A stretch of 64,000 nt of DNA, from NCBI GenBank assembly GCA_029781855.1, contig JAKOVX010000077.1:1-64000 (forward strand), given 5' to 3'. Position 1 is the first letter of the stretch; each line of letters begins with the position of its first letter. Source of the stretch: Acidobacteriota bacterium. GTDB lineage: Bacteria; Acidobacteriota; Blastocatellia; Pyrinomonadales; Pyrinomonadaceae. Shown here in pieces: positions 17,666-30,007 of the stretch. The notes under the pieces were generated by a model. The model saw only the letters and a program-made list of their open reading frames with translations. It did not search any database and had not been told where the DNA came from. The position numbers and the translations under genes were made by a program.

Positions 17666-19039
17666 TCAGTCCTTGTCCTTATCGTCGCCATTATTGTCTT
17701 CATCGTCAGCACTTTCCTGCTTTTTGAATAAGAACTCCAATTTTCCGGCCTCCGCGGGTGTTATGTTTGCTCCCATCAATCCAGCTGCAAACGCCAGAAC
17801 CGGGTCAGTGCGCTGGATCAATGCGTCAGCGGTGGGTCCGACCGCACGATCCGGAATAACGCCAACATTTTCGAGCCGTTTGCCATCGCTCATTATTACG
17901 TCCGCTACGGTAACGTTCATCCCATAGAACGAGAACGTTTGAAATTCGGCTACTCCCCGTTGATTTAGCATCGATATCTGGAAACTCGTCATCACGGCAC
18001 CGGCACTAACGTCCCCAATGATCCTGCCGCGTTTTTCAAGTTGGATGACGCGGGCAAAGACCTCGGACGCCGACGCGGAATCGCTATCGATGAGTACCGT
18101 AATTTCCCCGGAAAATTTACCGTTCTTGACCGGTTTTGCGACCCGAGATTCGGTTTTGTTTCGCTCCACCATGTCGGCGATCTTAACTTCGCGATCAAAG
18201 AAATGCCCAAGCAAATATTGCTCGATCTTGACGCTGCCGCCGTGATTTCCCCGTAGATCGAAAATAAGCTTTGAACTGCCCTCAGTTTCCTTCATCATTC
18301 GATCGATGAATTTCTTTTCAACCGAAAAAGTGCGTAATTTGCACCCGACGATCTCCTGCGATATCTTCTTGCACTTGTATGGATCCTCGCTCTTTTCTTT
18401 TTGCAGCTTCTCGGCCTCTTTCTTTCGTTCTTCTGGCGACTTGAAGCTGGCAACGATCGCGAGATCTTTTATATTATTCCCAGACCTTTCAATAGTTATC
18501 GGCAGAAGCGGCATCGGCTCGAGTTGGTACAGATAATAGTTCAATACCCAGAGCGTCTTTCGGGTAACAGGATACTGTCCGATCTTTTTCAATACATCAC
18601 CGACCTTCAGACCTTTTGCGTCCGCATCGCTGCCTTTCTTGACGTCAACGACGTAACATTTGTCGCCGATCATCTGCATCGAAAATCCGTATTCAACTCG
18701 ATCTCTGCGACCCGGCGGGAAGAACCGCGTATGCGAATCGTTGAATTCCAGCACGAGGGACGCGATCACCCGAAAGATCTGAGCATTTGTTTGAAGCTTC
18801 TTTACTTTTTCCTCCGCTTCCTTAAATCGCTGATTTATGTCAATTCCGCGATAGTGCTTGTCATAATAGTACTTCTCCAATATTTCTTTGATGCCCTTGA
18901 GCATGCTGATACCGCGCGATCGGTTCACATCGGGATCGGAACCGCCATTGAACTCGTCGAGACGTATCTGGGCGAGAATAGGTGTTGAAAATGCAAAAAG
19001 AAGGAGTAGAAGAACGATGCTTTTCCGAAATCTTGACAT
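17666..19039 (-). CDS. S41 family peptidase (C-terminal processing/tricorn-like), secreted
   Basis: This 457-residue protein has a signal peptide (hydrophobic residues about 8-23), a PDZ-like segment (YGFSMQMIGDKCYVVDV...AKGLKVGDVLKKIG) and an S41 catalytic domain (LIFDLRGNHGG, VLIDSDSASASEVFA). The nucleophile serine is in SASASE. The later motif reads GDVSAGAV, so the lysine of classical CtpA (GKxTFGKG) is absent, resembling the tricorn/IRBP branch. The C-terminus is a short run of Asp, Glu and Lys. The ATG at 19039 has GGAGG 6 bases upstream and is preferred over the GTG at 19042. Confidence 0.87.
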   Translation of the reverse strand: MSRFRKSIVLLLLLFAFSTPILAQIRLDEFNGGSDPDVNRSRGISMLKGIKEILEKYYYDKHYRGIDINQRFKEAEEKVKKLQTNAQIFRVIASLVLEFNDSHTRFFPPGRRDRVEYGFSMQMIGDKCYVVDVKKGSDADAKGLKVGDVLKKIGQYPVTRKTLWVLNYYLYQLEPMPLLPITIERSGNNIKDLAIVASFKSPEERKKEAEKLQKEKSEDPYKCKKISQEIVGCKLRTFSVEKKFIDRMMKETEGSSKLIFDLRGNHGGSVKIEQYLLGHFFDREVKIADMVERNKTESRVAKPVKNGKFSGEITVLIDSDSASASEVFARVIQLEKRGRIIGDVSAGAVMTSFQISMLNQRGVAEFQTFSFYGMNVTVADVIMSDGKRLENVGVIPDRAVGPTADALIQRTDPVLAFAAGLMGANITPAEAGKLEFLFKKQESADDEDNNGDDKDKD

Positions 19040-19107
19040 CACAAGCCTCCGTGAGAGTTTTTTGGATTCGTTTCCGTTGAGGTCAATAACCCGAGTATTT
19101 CGTTTTG

Positions 19108-20262
19108 CTAATATCTTTGTAAACTCGCCCTCATTCGTCGAACGGCGGCGGCGGCTTTTAACGCATTCTCAGATGTGACCGTTAGGTGTCCCATCTTCCG
19201 GCCCGGACGCGGTTCAGCCTTGCCGTATAGATGAATTTTGACATTTGGATCGGACATCGCAGCGGTCCAGTTTGGTTCTCCGTTTTGCCAGATGTCACCG
19301 AGCAAATTCGCCATTGCGGCCGGACGGTAAAATTCGGTCGAACCCAGCGGAAGGCCGCACACCGCTCGAAGCTGCTGTTCGAACTGCGAAGTAACACACG
19401 CATCGAACGTCAAATGACCCGAATTGTGCGGTCGCGGGGCCAACTCGTTGACCAGCAGCCGACCGTCGCGAGTCAAAAAGTACTCAACGCAGAGCGTTCC
19501 GACGTAACCTAGGGCCTCCGCAATATTGCGCGTGATCTCAATGGCTTCGTTAAATGTCCTTTCCGAAACGATCGCCGGGGCAAACGAAACATCGAGTATG
19601 TGATTGGCGTGCTCATTCTCCATCACGCCGAAATGGGCAAAGTTTCCGGCCTGATCCCGGGCGCAAACAACGGAAACCTCTTTATCAAAATCAACGAACG
19701 ACTCCAGTACCGACTCTTGTCGGCTCAGCTTTTCGAAAGCCGGTTCGATGTCGGCGGGTGACATTATCTTCGACTGGCCCTTGCCGTCATATCCGAATCC
19801 GGCGGTTTTCAGCACGCACGGCGTACCCAATGAGCCAACCGCTTCGCGCAGTTCGTCAAGCGTCGTAACGTGTCTGAACGGCGTTACCGGAAATCCGTTC
19901 TCGGAGAGAAAGGTCTTTTCCCGACGTCGATTCTGCGCAATATGGAGCACCTCGCCGCGGGGAAAGACGTCGACGAATTCCGACGCTGCCTCGACGCATG
20001 CCGAAGGTACGTTCTCAAACTCAAAAGTCACGACATCGACGCTCTGCGCGAATGTCCGGACCTCGTACAGGTCTTCGTATGCAGCTTGTGTCTCAATGTC
20101 CGCGACCTGGCCGGTCGGCGTATCGCTCTCGGGTGAAAAGGTGTGGACGCGATAGCCGAGCTTGCGCGCCTCGATCGCGAACATTCTCCCCAGCTGCCCG
20201 CTTCCGAAAACACCGATAGTCGAATTTGGAAGGATAGTCTTCGTCACAAATTTCGAGATCAA
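19108..20262 (-). CDS. purK: 5-(carboxyamino)imidazole ribonucleotide synthase
   Basis: This 384-residue ATP-grasp enzyme converts AIR, ATP and bicarbonate to N5-CAIR in purine synthesis. The sequence shows STIGVFGSGQLGRMFA at the N-terminus, CVLKTAGFGYDGKGQ in the ATP-grasp region, CVEYFLTRDGRLLVNELAPRPHNSGH near residue 260 and KMGHLTV near the end. The start is a TTG at 20262 (an in-frame GTG at 20247 is possible). Its partner purE lies 1.3 kb upstream on the same strand, separated by two unrelated genes. Confidence 0.95.
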   Translation of the reverse strand: MISKFVTKTILPNSTIGVFGSGQLGRMFAIEARKLGYRVHTFSPESDTPTGQVADIETQAAYEDLYEVRTFAQSVDVVTFEFENVPSACVEAASEFVDVFPRGEVLHIAQNRRREKTFLSENGFPVTPFRHVTTLDELREAVGSLGTPCVLKTAGFGYDGKGQSKIMSPADIEPAFEKLSRQESVLESFVDFDKEVSVVCARDQAGNFAHFGVMENEHANHILDVSFAPAIVSERTFNEAIEITRNIAEALGYVGTLCVEYFLTRDGRLLVNELAPRPHNSGHLTFDACVTSQFEQQLRAVCGLPLGSTEFYRPAAMANLLGDIWQNGEPNWTAAMSDPNVKIHLYGKAEPRPGRKMGHLTVTSENALKAAAAVRRMRASLQRY

Positions 20263-20323
20263 GAAAAAAGGTTGATCTCCAAGATTAACCCAATTTCGTC
20301 TCGATTTGAATTCGTGACCTGAT

Positions 20324-20740
20324 TTACTTGGCGGAATCCATCAGCTTCTGCGTTTCGGCAACGTGCCGATTCGATTCAACCAGCGATGGGGCGTTCTGGA
20401 CGGCGTTCTTGAACGGCGTCACACGTTTCTGGTCTGCCTCGCTGCGAGTCAGAGCCGGGGCGTTCTGTTGATTCCTGGGAACGGCCGATCGTACTGGGAT
20501 CGTCGAAGGCACCTGATCGTAAGATTTCTCAAAACTTGAGAACAGATAATATGCGCCGCCGACAATGAGAGCGATTATCAATAGCGTATAGAGCCACGTC
20601 GACTGTTTGGCCTGTTCGCGCGGGCTGACCACCTTGCTTTTCGGTACAAGCGGTTCCAGCTTATCCCATCCGCAGCGGCGGCAGGCCCGGACCTTATCTG
20701 GGTTCATATAGCCGCATTCGCGGCATCGGATTCCTTTCAT
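20324..20740 (-). CDS. Zinc-ribbon membrane protein, hypothetical
   Basis: This 138-residue protein starts with a zinc ribbon (CRECGYMNPDKVRACRRCGW). It has one membrane helix at about residues 49-68 and a hydrophilic Gln/Asn/Ala-rich C-terminal part. The topology suggests a cytoplasmic zinc finger and an extracytoplasmic tail. I do not recognise a named family. It sits between the AlkD-like gene and purK. Confidence 0.75.
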   Translation of the reverse strand: MKGIRCRECGYMNPDKVRACRRCGWDKLEPLVPKSKVVSPREQAKQSTWLYTLLIIALIVGGAYYLFSSFEKSYDQVPSTIPVRSAVPRNQQNAPALTRSEADQKRVTPFKNAVQNAPSLVESNRHVAETQKLMDSAK

Positions 20741-20857
20741 CGCTTAAACACACGACCGTTTGAAGGCTAAACGGCGGCCTCCCTGGTAAATTAAAGGACA
20801 TTTCGTGGGAAAATGTCAACATTTTTTAACAGTGTTGGCCACTAAATGTGGGCGCGG

Positions 20858-21565
20858 TCACTGCGAAATTTCTGTCTGTTTGTTTAAACGGTGTGCCACC
20901 TTTTCGCTCAGGAGTTCGCGTAACGCATCTGAAGCTATCCATTTGGCGGATCTCGAACCGCGTGCCCTGATGCGTTCGGCAGCGTCGATCGCGAGCTTGT
21001 TCAGGTACCGGCTGCGTTTACCCATCTGCCGGAGCGACCAATTGACGGCCTTTTTGATGAAGTTTCGATCGTCGTCGGAATGTTGCTCAAGTAGCGGCAG
21101 GAAAGCAGCGAAGACGGCATCGTCGGCTTTCTTGTCGTGGACTGTAAGCCAGGCGATCAAGACGATGCCCGCACGTTTTACAAACTCCTGATCTGACGCG
21201 CTCCATTCCAACACCTTCTCATAGGCCAACGGTGTTCGTGAAAACAAATGTCCGCAAGTGCCGTCGCAGATCGCCCAGTTATCGAAATCGCTTGCCCATC
21301 GATCCATCTGCTCCGCAGTTACTTTTTTGGGGTCATCGACGAGATACGCGAGACCCCGAGCATCGTGGATCCCGGTCTCCCAAAGCTCCAGGGCCAATTC
21401 ATGTCTATCGGCCGCGGTCTTTTTGAGTTGACGTGCAAGGTGCTTCAGGACCGGGGCCGTAACACCGAAGGCCTCCTTCGCGACGATCCCGTACCTGGCC
21501 ATTCCGGCGACGTTTTCCGGGCTTCCCGCTTTTCGAAGTTTCTCGATTATCTCAAGAACAGGCAT
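20858..21565 (-). CDS. DNA alkylation repair protein (AlkD-like HEAT-repeat glycosylase)
   Basis: This 235-residue all-helical protein has the AlkD family pattern: YGIVAKEAFGVTAPVLKHLA, LWETGIHDARGLAYLVDDP, WASDFDNWAICDGTCGHLF and NFIKKAVNWSLRQMGKRS. AlkD proteins excise N3- and N7-alkylated bases with a HEAT-repeat scaffold. The conserved D-x-W residues appear in DFDNWAICD. The ATG follows the purE stop codon with no gap (TAGATG), so translation is probably coupled to purE. Confidence 0.88.
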   Translation of the reverse strand: MPVLEIIEKLRKAGSPENVAGMARYGIVAKEAFGVTAPVLKHLARQLKKTAADRHELALELWETGIHDARGLAYLVDDPKKVTAEQMDRWASDFDNWAICDGTCGHLFSRTPLAYEKVLEWSASDQEFVKRAGIVLIAWLTVHDKKADDAVFAAFLPLLEQHSDDDRNFIKKAVNWSLRQMGKRSRYLNKLAIDAAERIRARGSRSAKWIASDALRELLSEKVAHRLNKQTEISQ

Positions 21566-22066
21566 CTAGGCGGGTTTGCTCATAAGCACGGTTTTCGTCT
21601 GTTTCGCTCTGAATCCGTGGAGTTTCTTGCGTAGCTCCGGCCGTGAGTTCGCCAGGATCGCAATGGCCAAGAGCGCCGCATTCTTTGCCCCTGCCTGCCC
21701 TATGGCGAGCGTGCCGACCGGAACGCCGGCAGGCATCTGAGCGATCGACAGGAGCGAGTCGAGGCCTTTCAGGGCACGGCTCTCGACCGGAACGCCGAGC
21801 ACGGGCAGCACCGTTTGCGACGCACACATTCCCGGCAGATGAGCGGCACCACCGGCACCGGCGATAATGACCTCGATGCCGCGGCCCTCGGCTCCCTTGG
21901 CGAACTCGAACAACAGGTCCGGCGTCCGATGGGCCGAGACGATCTTGCTCTCGTGCTCCACGCCGAACTCTGTCAGCGTCTGCGAAGCGACCTCCATCGT
22001 CGGCCAGTCGGACTTGCTTCCCATGATTATCGAGACAATTGGTGCCGTCGGGCGTAACTTAGCCAT
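21566..22066 (-). CDS. purE: N5-carboxyaminoimidazole ribonucleotide mutase
   Basis: This 166-residue class I PurE converts N5-CAIR to CAIR. Diagnostic motifs are [33 protein letters not shown] and [23 protein letters not shown]. Its start codon overlaps the stop of the upstream nucleotidase gene by one base (TAATG), and its own stop abuts the AlkD-like start. The gene is therefore embedded in a coupled three-gene unit. Confidence 0.97.
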   Translation of the reverse strand: MAKLRPTAPIVSIIMGSKSDWPTMEVASQTLTEFGVEHESKIVSAHRTPDLLFEFAKGAEGRGIEVIIAGAGGAAHLPGMCASQTVLPVLGVPVESRALKGLDSLLSIAQMPAGVPVGTLAIGQAGAKNAALLAIAILANSRPELRKKLHGFRAKQTKTVLMSKPA

Positions 22067-23619
22067 TACTTTTTCCTTACCCGTCCCTCGATCCTCGGGT
22101 TGTATTTCGGTGATCGTTTCAAATACTTGATCATCGACTGAAGGATCTCGACGCCGGTCCTTTGAGACGACAGGGCGTTTTTGAAAGACATGAAGCCGTC
22201 ACCGCCATCCGCCAAAAAATTAGAGGTCAATACGTTATACAATTTAGTATCGTCCAGGGCCGACCCGTTGATAAGACACGATGTTACCCGACTGCCTACC
22301 GGCTTTGCTTCATCATAGACCAGCTCCACGCCATGCGAAGCCTGCAGGATGCCGTTCGTCAGGCTCGCCCCATGTTCAAAGACCCCTCTAAGGTCACTGC
22401 CCTTCATCCGTAGCTTCACAATCGTGTTTGGGAACGGAAACGCCGAGATCAGGTCGCCGACGGTGACCGGTCCGGCCTCGATGTCCTGTCGAAGCCCGCC
22501 GCTGTTAGTTAAAGCGAGGTCATTATCCGGATATGACGCGAGCATTGAGTCGGCGACCACGTTGCCCATTACTGATTCCTCGCTATATGAGCGCGTGAGC
22601 GGGGCCGAACTATTGGTCACGACCTCATCTGTGATCGCCTTAAGCTTGTCGTTCCACTTTTTTATGACCTGAGCCATTTGTGGATCGTCCTCGACCTCGT
22701 CGTCGAAGACGTAATCGAGATGGTTCTTGTAGGACGTGATCTTACGTTTCTGTTTGTCATACATGATGTCCAGCCTGCCGAGTTCGATCGTATAGGCGTC
22801 GGTTGAAACGACGATCGTTCCGTTCGCGACGATCGGCTCCTTGATCCCGCTGTGAGGATGGCCTGTCACCATCAGGTCGATGCCGCGCACGCTTTTGGCG
22901 AGGTCGATGTCGTGCTGGTGGTTTCGGATCACGTCTCCTTCACCCCCGGTCGACTGGGTGCCAGGAATGCCGATATGGATCAGTAGTATGATGAGGTCGG
23001 TTTTCGGCTTCAGTTCTTTGATGTATTTGCGCAGGTACGCTCGCTCATCCCTAGCCTCGACACCCGTCACCATCTCAGCGGCGGTCGTGTCGTAGAACGC
23101 AAATTTCTCGTGCAGTCCGATGATGCCGAGCCGGAGCCCGCCAACGTTTTTGATGATGTAGGGATGAGGCCAGAGTAGCTTGTTCGTCCCTTTCAGAAAG
23201 ATATCGCCGTTGAGCATTGGGAACTTGGCTCTCTTGAACTGTGTGAGCGCGTTCTGCCAGCCGTAGTCAAACTCGTGGTTGCCGACACATGCGGCATCAA
23301 GCCCAAGGTAATTAGCCGCGTCGATGACCGCTTCGCCCTTTGTTAATGAGCTGACGTATGGGCCAGCAAAAAAGTCTCCGGCATCAACATAAACAGTTGC
23401 CGGGTCAGCGGCTTTGGCCTTTTTGACCAAAGTGGCGATATTGGCAAACCCGCCGATCGGCCGCGTCTTGTCAGCCCACGGGACGATCTGAGCCTCGAAA
23501 TGCGCGTGTAGGTCGTTCGTATAAAGTACGGTGAGCTTCTTTTCCTGCGAATAGGCCGCCGGGACCAGCGCGGCCTGAAGGACGATAAAGGCAATGATCT
23601 GTAAAAGCGATCTCTTCAC
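22066..23619 (-). CDS. 5'-nucleotidase / UDP-sugar hydrolase (UshA-like), secreted
   Basis: This 517-residue protein has a signal peptide (hydrophobic residues about 5-22). A metallophosphoesterase domain follows ([39 protein letters not shown]), then a 5'-nucleotidase C-terminal domain ([32 protein letters not shown]). It hydrolyses extracytoplasmic nucleotides or UDP-sugars to supply nucleosides. The GTG at 23619 has AGGAGG 7 bases upstream and begins the signal peptide; the longer frame to 23739 is not supported. It overlaps purE by one base. Confidence 0.92.
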   Translation of the reverse strand: MKRSLLQIIAFIVLQAALVPAAYSQEKKLTVLYTNDLHAHFEAQIVPWADKTRPIGGFANIATLVKKAKAADPATVYVDAGDFFAGPYVSSLTKGEAVIDAANYLGLDAACVGNHEFDYGWQNALTQFKRAKFPMLNGDIFLKGTNKLLWPHPYIIKNVGGLRLGIIGLHEKFAFYDTTAAEMVTGVEARDERAYLRKYIKELKPKTDLIILLIHIGIPGTQSTGGEGDVIRNHQHDIDLAKSVRGIDLMVTGHPHSGIKEPIVANGTIVVSTDAYTIELGRLDIMYDKQKRKITSYKNHLDYVFDDEVEDDPQMAQVIKKWNDKLKAITDEVVTNSSAPLTRSYSEESVMGNVVADSMLASYPDNDLALTNSGGLRQDIEAGPVTVGDLISAFPFPNTIVKLRMKGSDLRGVFEHGASLTNGILQASHGVELVYDEAKPVGSRVTSCLINGSALDDTKLYNVLTSNFLADGGDGFMSFKNALSSQRTGVEILQSMIKYLKRSPKYNPRIEGRVRKK

Positions 23620-23771
23620 TAACTTACCTCCTGATTCGGGCACAGTTCGGGCCGGGTGCCTTTGGTTCTGCCGAAGTGCGATAGTTTCTCGGTCTCGACC
23701 ACTTCGGATCCGGCGAATCCGCAATACTTTTGTCCTCAATTTACGTTTGACGCGAACACGACTAAAATAGC

Positions 23772-23785
23772 GTTAATTTATTAAC
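23772..23785. promoter_or_regulatory. AT-rich inverted repeat in divergent promoter region
   Basis: GTTAAT-TT-ATTAAC lies in the 249-base gap between the nucleotidase and isocitrate dehydrogenase genes, which are divergently transcribed. The gap is notably AT-rich toward the dehydrogenase. It may be an operator or part of a promoter. No binding protein can be named. Confidence 0.35.
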
Positions 23786-23853
23786 TTACTTTTCACTAAT
23801 GTATTTAAGGATAGACTGTAATTTGAATTTCTTAAAATTTGCCGCGTAAATAG

Positions 23854-26079
<2,226 letters not shown>

Positions 26080-26235
26080 TATCTTCGGGGCCAAAGTGGT
26101 CGGCCATTGTCCGGTGATGGAAATTGAAAGTACCGCAATCGGATCCGGCCCGAACCGGTGCATTGTCCGCCGATGCTCATGGTCCTGAACTCTGTTTTTG
26201 CAACTTTTGGGACAAAATTGCGTGAGGGAAGTATT

Positions 26236-27255
26236 GTGAAAATATTTGTGATCCTGACATTTTTGGCCACGGCGCTTTCGACGGCAGCATATGCCCAGTT
26301 TCCTCAGATGAAGCGGGCCGAGGAACGCCGCCAGGTGATGATCGCCGCGGACGAAGAGCGCCAGAAAGCTGCGAAAGAGAACAAACCGGCACCGGTCCTG
26401 CCGCGGCCCGTAATGAACGTCGATGTGCAGATGACGCTTTCAGAGGGTGATTACAAGACGTTTGCCGAGGCCAAGCAGCACGCCGCCACGCGGATCTCGG
26501 ATGGTGACACGGCTTGGCTGTACGTAAAATTGAACGGAAAACTTGAGCGCTTCGTTAACAAGGTCCCGTCGCCGGATGGCGGTGAGCGATATCTTTTGTA
26601 TGTCGAGTACGGCCCTCAAGGGGACATTACCGCAAAGAGCCATCAGATCATTGAGTTTCGCAAGGACGAATTGGCGCAGACCGAGTTCAAGTTCAGCCTT
26701 TCTCCCGGAAGGGCCGGCCACAACAAAACGCTACCGATCTTTTTCAAGAACGTCGCCGCGTCACGGCCCGGCCTCTGGAACAACGAGATCCGCGTCACGG
26801 ATATACCGGCGTTTCCGCGCAGCCCCAATGACTACCTGGCAAAGGTCGGCTTCACGTGCGACTTTTCGAAAGGGATCTCAAGGTACCCGGCTGAAAGGGA
26901 AGCATTCCGGTCGATGATGCTGCGAGACACGACAGACGAGACCAAACTCCCTGTTCGTGGAGCTTTTGACGATCCGGAAGTCCGCACGGCTCTTCTAACT
27001 CGCCTTAAGGCCGAAGGGATCGAGCCGCTAAAGGTGTATTTCTCGGATGATTTCTGGCTAGAATACAGCGACCTTCCGACCTTCACCCGTCAGTTCCGCA
27101 CGGTCACCGCGACGTTTCTCTATAACAAGGACGGCGGCTGTATGTACGGCACCGCCGACTTTACCGAGCCCTATGAGGCGATGAACAACGGGTTTGGCGA
27201 AGCAAAGATCGAGCTGAAAAAGGATATTGCTGTTCCCTGCTCGGAGTTTAAGTAG
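26236..27255 (+). CDS. Hypothetical secreted protein
   Basis: This 339-residue protein has a signal peptide starting at the GTG 26236 (VKIFVILTFLATALSTAAYAQ), with GAGGGA just upstream. The mature part has a charged helical stretch (residues about 25-50) and then a beta-rich body with three cysteines (about residues 227, 314 and 335). I do not recognise a named family. Its stop codon overlaps the converging pterin dehydratase gene by 8 bases. Confidence 0.75.
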   Translation: MKIFVILTFLATALSTAAYAQFPQMKRAEERRQVMIAADEERQKAAKENKPAPVLPRPVMNVDVQMTLSEGDYKTFAEAKQHAATRISDGDTAWLYVKLNGKLERFVNKVPSPDGGERYLLYVEYGPQGDITAKSHQIIEFRKDELAQTEFKFSLSPGRAGHNKTLPIFFKNVAASRPGLWNNEIRVTDIPAFPRSPNDYLAKVGFTCDFSKGISRYPAEREAFRSMMLRDTTDETKLPVRGAFDDPEVRTALLTRLKAEGIEPLKVYFSDDFWLEYSDLPTFTRQFRTVTATFLYNKDGGCMYGTADFTEPYEAMNNGFGEAKIELKKDIAVPCSEFK

Positions 27256-27547
27256 CACCCGTGGCCGCTATCTGATTTATCGCCGAAGCCAGGGAAACGT
27301 CAAAATCAGTTATCCCGCCGCGGTCGTGAGTCGTAGTCGCGACCTCCGCGTAACCCCAACCGAAGGTGATGTCGGGATGGTGATCGAGGTCTTCGGCGAT
27401 CTTACCGACTTTGTTGACGAAAGCTAACGCCTCGGCAAAATTGCCAAATTCGAAACGGCGTTTCAGCATTTTGCCGTCGATGTTCCATCCGTTCAGCTTG
27501 CTCATTCGCTGCGTGATCTCGTCTTGGGAAAGTAATTTGCGCTCCAT
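27248..27547 (-). CDS. Pterin-4a-carbinolamine dehydratase
   Basis: This 99-residue protein of the PhhB/PCD family has the active-site motif DHHPD and the KRRFEFGNFAEALAFVNKVGKIAE helix. It dehydrates 4a-hydroxytetrahydropterin, recycling the pterin cofactor of aromatic amino acid hydroxylases. No hydroxylase gene is in the window. The gene converges on the preceding one with an 8-base overlap of the two ends. Confidence 0.94.
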   Translation of the reverse strand: MERKLLSQDEITQRMSKLNGWNIDGKMLKRRFEFGNFAEALAFVNKVGKIAEDLDHHPDITFGWGYAEVATTTHDRGGITDFDVSLASAINQIAATGAT

Positions 27548-27618
27548 CGTCTTTCTCCGCTCCTCGCGTATACGCTATAATCTTGGTTTTATAACTGTTT
27601 ATTAAAGGTATATTTACG

Positions 27619-28113
27619 ATGAGCCGTTGGTCAAGAATCATTATTATTACTGGCGTGATCGCATTGTTCTCGGCGTGCTCGCAGCCCAAGGTGGCGACAC
27701 CGATTGAGACGTTCAAAACTTATACCAAGGCGATCAAGGCAAAAGATACGACGACGATGAAACTCCTGCTTTCTGACGCGACGATCAGAATGCACGAAAG
27801 GGAAGCGAAGGCGCAGGGTGTCACGGTCGACGATATCGTCAAACGCGAGACGCTCTTCAACCCCGATCAGAAGACCGTCGAGTACCGAGAGGAAAAGATC
27901 GATGGCGACAAAGCAACTCTGCAGGTAAAAAACTCTTACGGCTCGTGGGAAACGGTACCGTTCGTCCGCGAAGACGGAGTCTGGAAGATCGATAAGGCCG
28001 GCTATGCCGAGCAGATGATGAAAGATGTCGAAGAAAATAATAAAAAGATCGACGACATGATCAATAATCCAGGCGGCCCGATCCCTACGCCGCCCGCATC
28101 TGCGACCCCTTAA
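27619..28113 (+). CDS. Hypothetical lipoprotein, NTF2/DUF4878-like
   Basis: This 164-residue protein has a lipoprotein signal (lipobox LFSAC, Cys20). A domain of about 100 residues with the pattern TYTKAIKAKDTTTMKLLLS...WKIDKAGYA resembles NTF2-like DUF4878 lipoproteins. The tail is Asn/Pro-rich. It lies 12 bases upstream of the DUF1015 gene and may be the first gene of that operon. Confidence 0.72.
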   Translation: MSRWSRIIIITGVIALFSACSQPKVATPIETFKTYTKAIKAKDTTTMKLLLSDATIRMHEREAKAQGVTVDDIVKRETLFNPDQKTVEYREEKIDGDKATLQVKNSYGSWETVPFVREDGVWKIDKAGYAEQMMKDVEENNKKIDDMINNPGGPIPTPPASATP

Positions 28114-28125
28114 TAGGAGAAACGA

Positions 28126-29352
28126 GTGTCAGTTATCAAACCCTTCCGAGCTTTGCGTCCGCGTGCCGAATTGGCCGCCCGGGTCTCGAGTGCTCCGTAC
28201 GACGTGCTCTACGAGTCTGAGGTACGTGAGATCATCGCTGCCGAGCCAAGCAGTTTCTTGCTTGTGACGCGGCCGGACGGTGACTTTCCAGAAGGTGAAA
28301 AGCCAACGTCGGAGGCTCAGTTCGTGCGTGCGCGTCAAAATCTTGAGACTCTGATACGGGATGAGGTCTATTCAGTCGACCCAGAATCGGCGATCTACGT
28401 ATATCGCCTGACGGCAAATGGCCACTCGCAAACCGGAGTCGTCGCTTGCTGCTCGGTCGATGAATACGAGCAGGGCCTGATCAAGAAACATGAAAAGGTC
28501 CGCCCCGATAAAGTCGAGGACCGCACCGGCCACATGCTCGCGGTTGGGGCACAGACCGGACTGATATTTCTGGCGTTTCGCGGAACGGACGAGCTTCGTG
28601 GATTGTTCAATTCTGTCACCGGCGCAACGCCGCTTTACGATTTCGAAGGCGAGGATGGTGTCCGTCACACGATCTGGCGAATAACTGAGACTGAGCCGTG
28701 GACAGCCGCTTTCAAGGACGTTCCCGCTCTCTACATTGCCGACGGCCACCATCGTGCGGAGAGCGCATTGCGAGCACGCTACGCCATCCGCGACGGCGAT
28801 CCGGGATTTACCGGTAATGAAGAATGCAACTACGTCATCGCCGGTGTCTTCCCTGCCGAGGATCTCAGCATACTCGCGTACAACCGCGTCGTGACCGGAC
28901 TGAACGGACTTAGCGAAGTTCAATTTTTCGCGAAATTGGCTGATTATTTCATCGTCACCGAATCGGACCGCAAAGTGCCGGAACAACGCGGCGAAATATG
29001 TATGTATCACGCCGGGAAATGGTACACGCTTCGGTTCAACGTCAATTACATTCGCGAACCCGACCCGATCGAGCGACTCGACGTTAGCATTTTGCAGAAA
29101 TACGTTCTCGAGCCGGTACTAGGTATCAAAGATGTCCGGACCGATGAGCGTATCGGCTTTGTCGGCGGTCGCCGCGGTACCGCCGAACTCGAACGCATGG
29201 TCGACGGCGGCGAATTTACACTTGCCTTTTCGATGTACCCAACGACGCTGGACGATCTTTTCGCCGTCTCGGACATGAACGAGATAATGCCGCCGAAATC
29301 AACGTGGTTCGAACCGAAGTTAAAGGATGGGTTGCTCGTCCATATGATCTGA
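28126..29352 (+). CDS. DUF1015 family protein (possible HTH/serine kinase-like)
   Basis: This 408-residue protein matches the DUF1015 family from end to end: [23 protein letters not shown] at the start, then [17 protein letters not shown] and [15 protein letters not shown]. Homologues include SbnI-like serine kinases, but most are uncharacterised. The GTG at 28126 has AGGAGA 5-8 bases upstream. It opens a run of six tightly packed plus-strand genes. Confidence 0.9.
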   Translation: MSVIKPFRALRPRAELAARVSSAPYDVLYESEVREIIAAEPSSFLLVTRPDGDFPEGEKPTSEAQFVRARQNLETLIRDEVYSVDPESAIYVYRLTANGHSQTGVVACCSVDEYEQGLIKKHEKVRPDKVEDRTGHMLAVGAQTGLIFLAFRGTDELRGLFNSVTGATPLYDFEGEDGVRHTIWRITETEPWTAAFKDVPALYIADGHHRAESALRARYAIRDGDPGFTGNEECNYVIAGVFPAEDLSILAYNRVVTGLNGLSEVQFFAKLADYFIVTESDRKVPEQRGEICMYHAGKWYTLRFNVNYIREPDPIERLDVSILQKYVLEPVLGIKDVRTDERIGFVGGRRGTAELERMVDGGEFTLAFSMYPTTLDDLFAVSDMNEIMPPKSTWFEPKLKDGLLVHMI

Positions 29353-29357
29353 TCGAA

Positions 29358-30002
29358 ATGATCGACAGCAAGCTCGCGGACCTGCGACACGAATATTCCA
29401 GGAGCAAGCTTTCCGCCTCGTCGGTGGACCGCGATCCGTTCGTCCAGTTCGGTAAATGGATGGACGAGGCTCTTGCATCCGAACTACCCGAACCGACCGC
29501 GATGGTACTTGCGACCGCGTCGGCGGACGGCAGACCAACGTCGCGCGTCGTTCTGCTGAAAGGGTTCGACAGCAACGGTTTTGTGTTCTTCACGAATTAC
29601 AACAGCCGCAAGGGCCGGCAATTGGCTGAGAATCCGAATGCCGCGCTCCATTTCTTTTGGCCTGAACTGGAACGGCAGGTAAATATCAGCGGTAATGTCG
29701 AACGCGTCTCCGATGAGGAATCCGATGAGTATTTCGCTTCGCGCCCCTACAAGAGCCGGATCGGGGCGTGGGCGTCGCATCAGAGCGAACCGCTTGCCTC
29801 CCGAGCTGAACTCGTCAAACGTGCAGCGGCGCTTATGTTAAAGCACCCGACTGGCCACGTTCCCCGCCCGCCGCATTGGGGCGGTTACCGTGTGCGGCCC
29901 GAACGGTTCGAATTCTGGCAGGGCCGCGAGAGCCGTCTGCACGACCGTATCTGTTACGACCTGACCAACGGAAAATGGAAGATCTCTCGGCTCTCTCCGT
30001 AA
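29358..30002 (+). CDS. pdxH: Pyridoxamine 5'-phosphate oxidase
   Basis: This 214-residue FMN enzyme converts PNP or PMP to pyridoxal 5'-phosphate. Motifs are [20 protein letters not shown] (FMN site), [27 protein letters not shown] and the C-terminal [28 protein letters not shown]. The ATG at 29358 starts the family N-terminus, 5 bases after the DUF1015 stop. A longer in-frame start at 29304 would overlap DUF1015. Confidence 0.96.
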   Translation: MIDSKLADLRHEYSRSKLSASSVDRDPFVQFGKWMDEALASELPEPTAMVLATASADGRPTSRVVLLKGFDSNGFVFFTNYNSRKGRQLAENPNAALHFFWPELERQVNISGNVERVSDEESDEYFASRPYKSRIGAWASHQSEPLASRAELVKRAAALMLKHPTGHVPRPPHWGGYRVRPERFEFWQGRESRLHDRICYDLTNGKWKISRLSP

Positions 30003-30007
30003 GCAAG

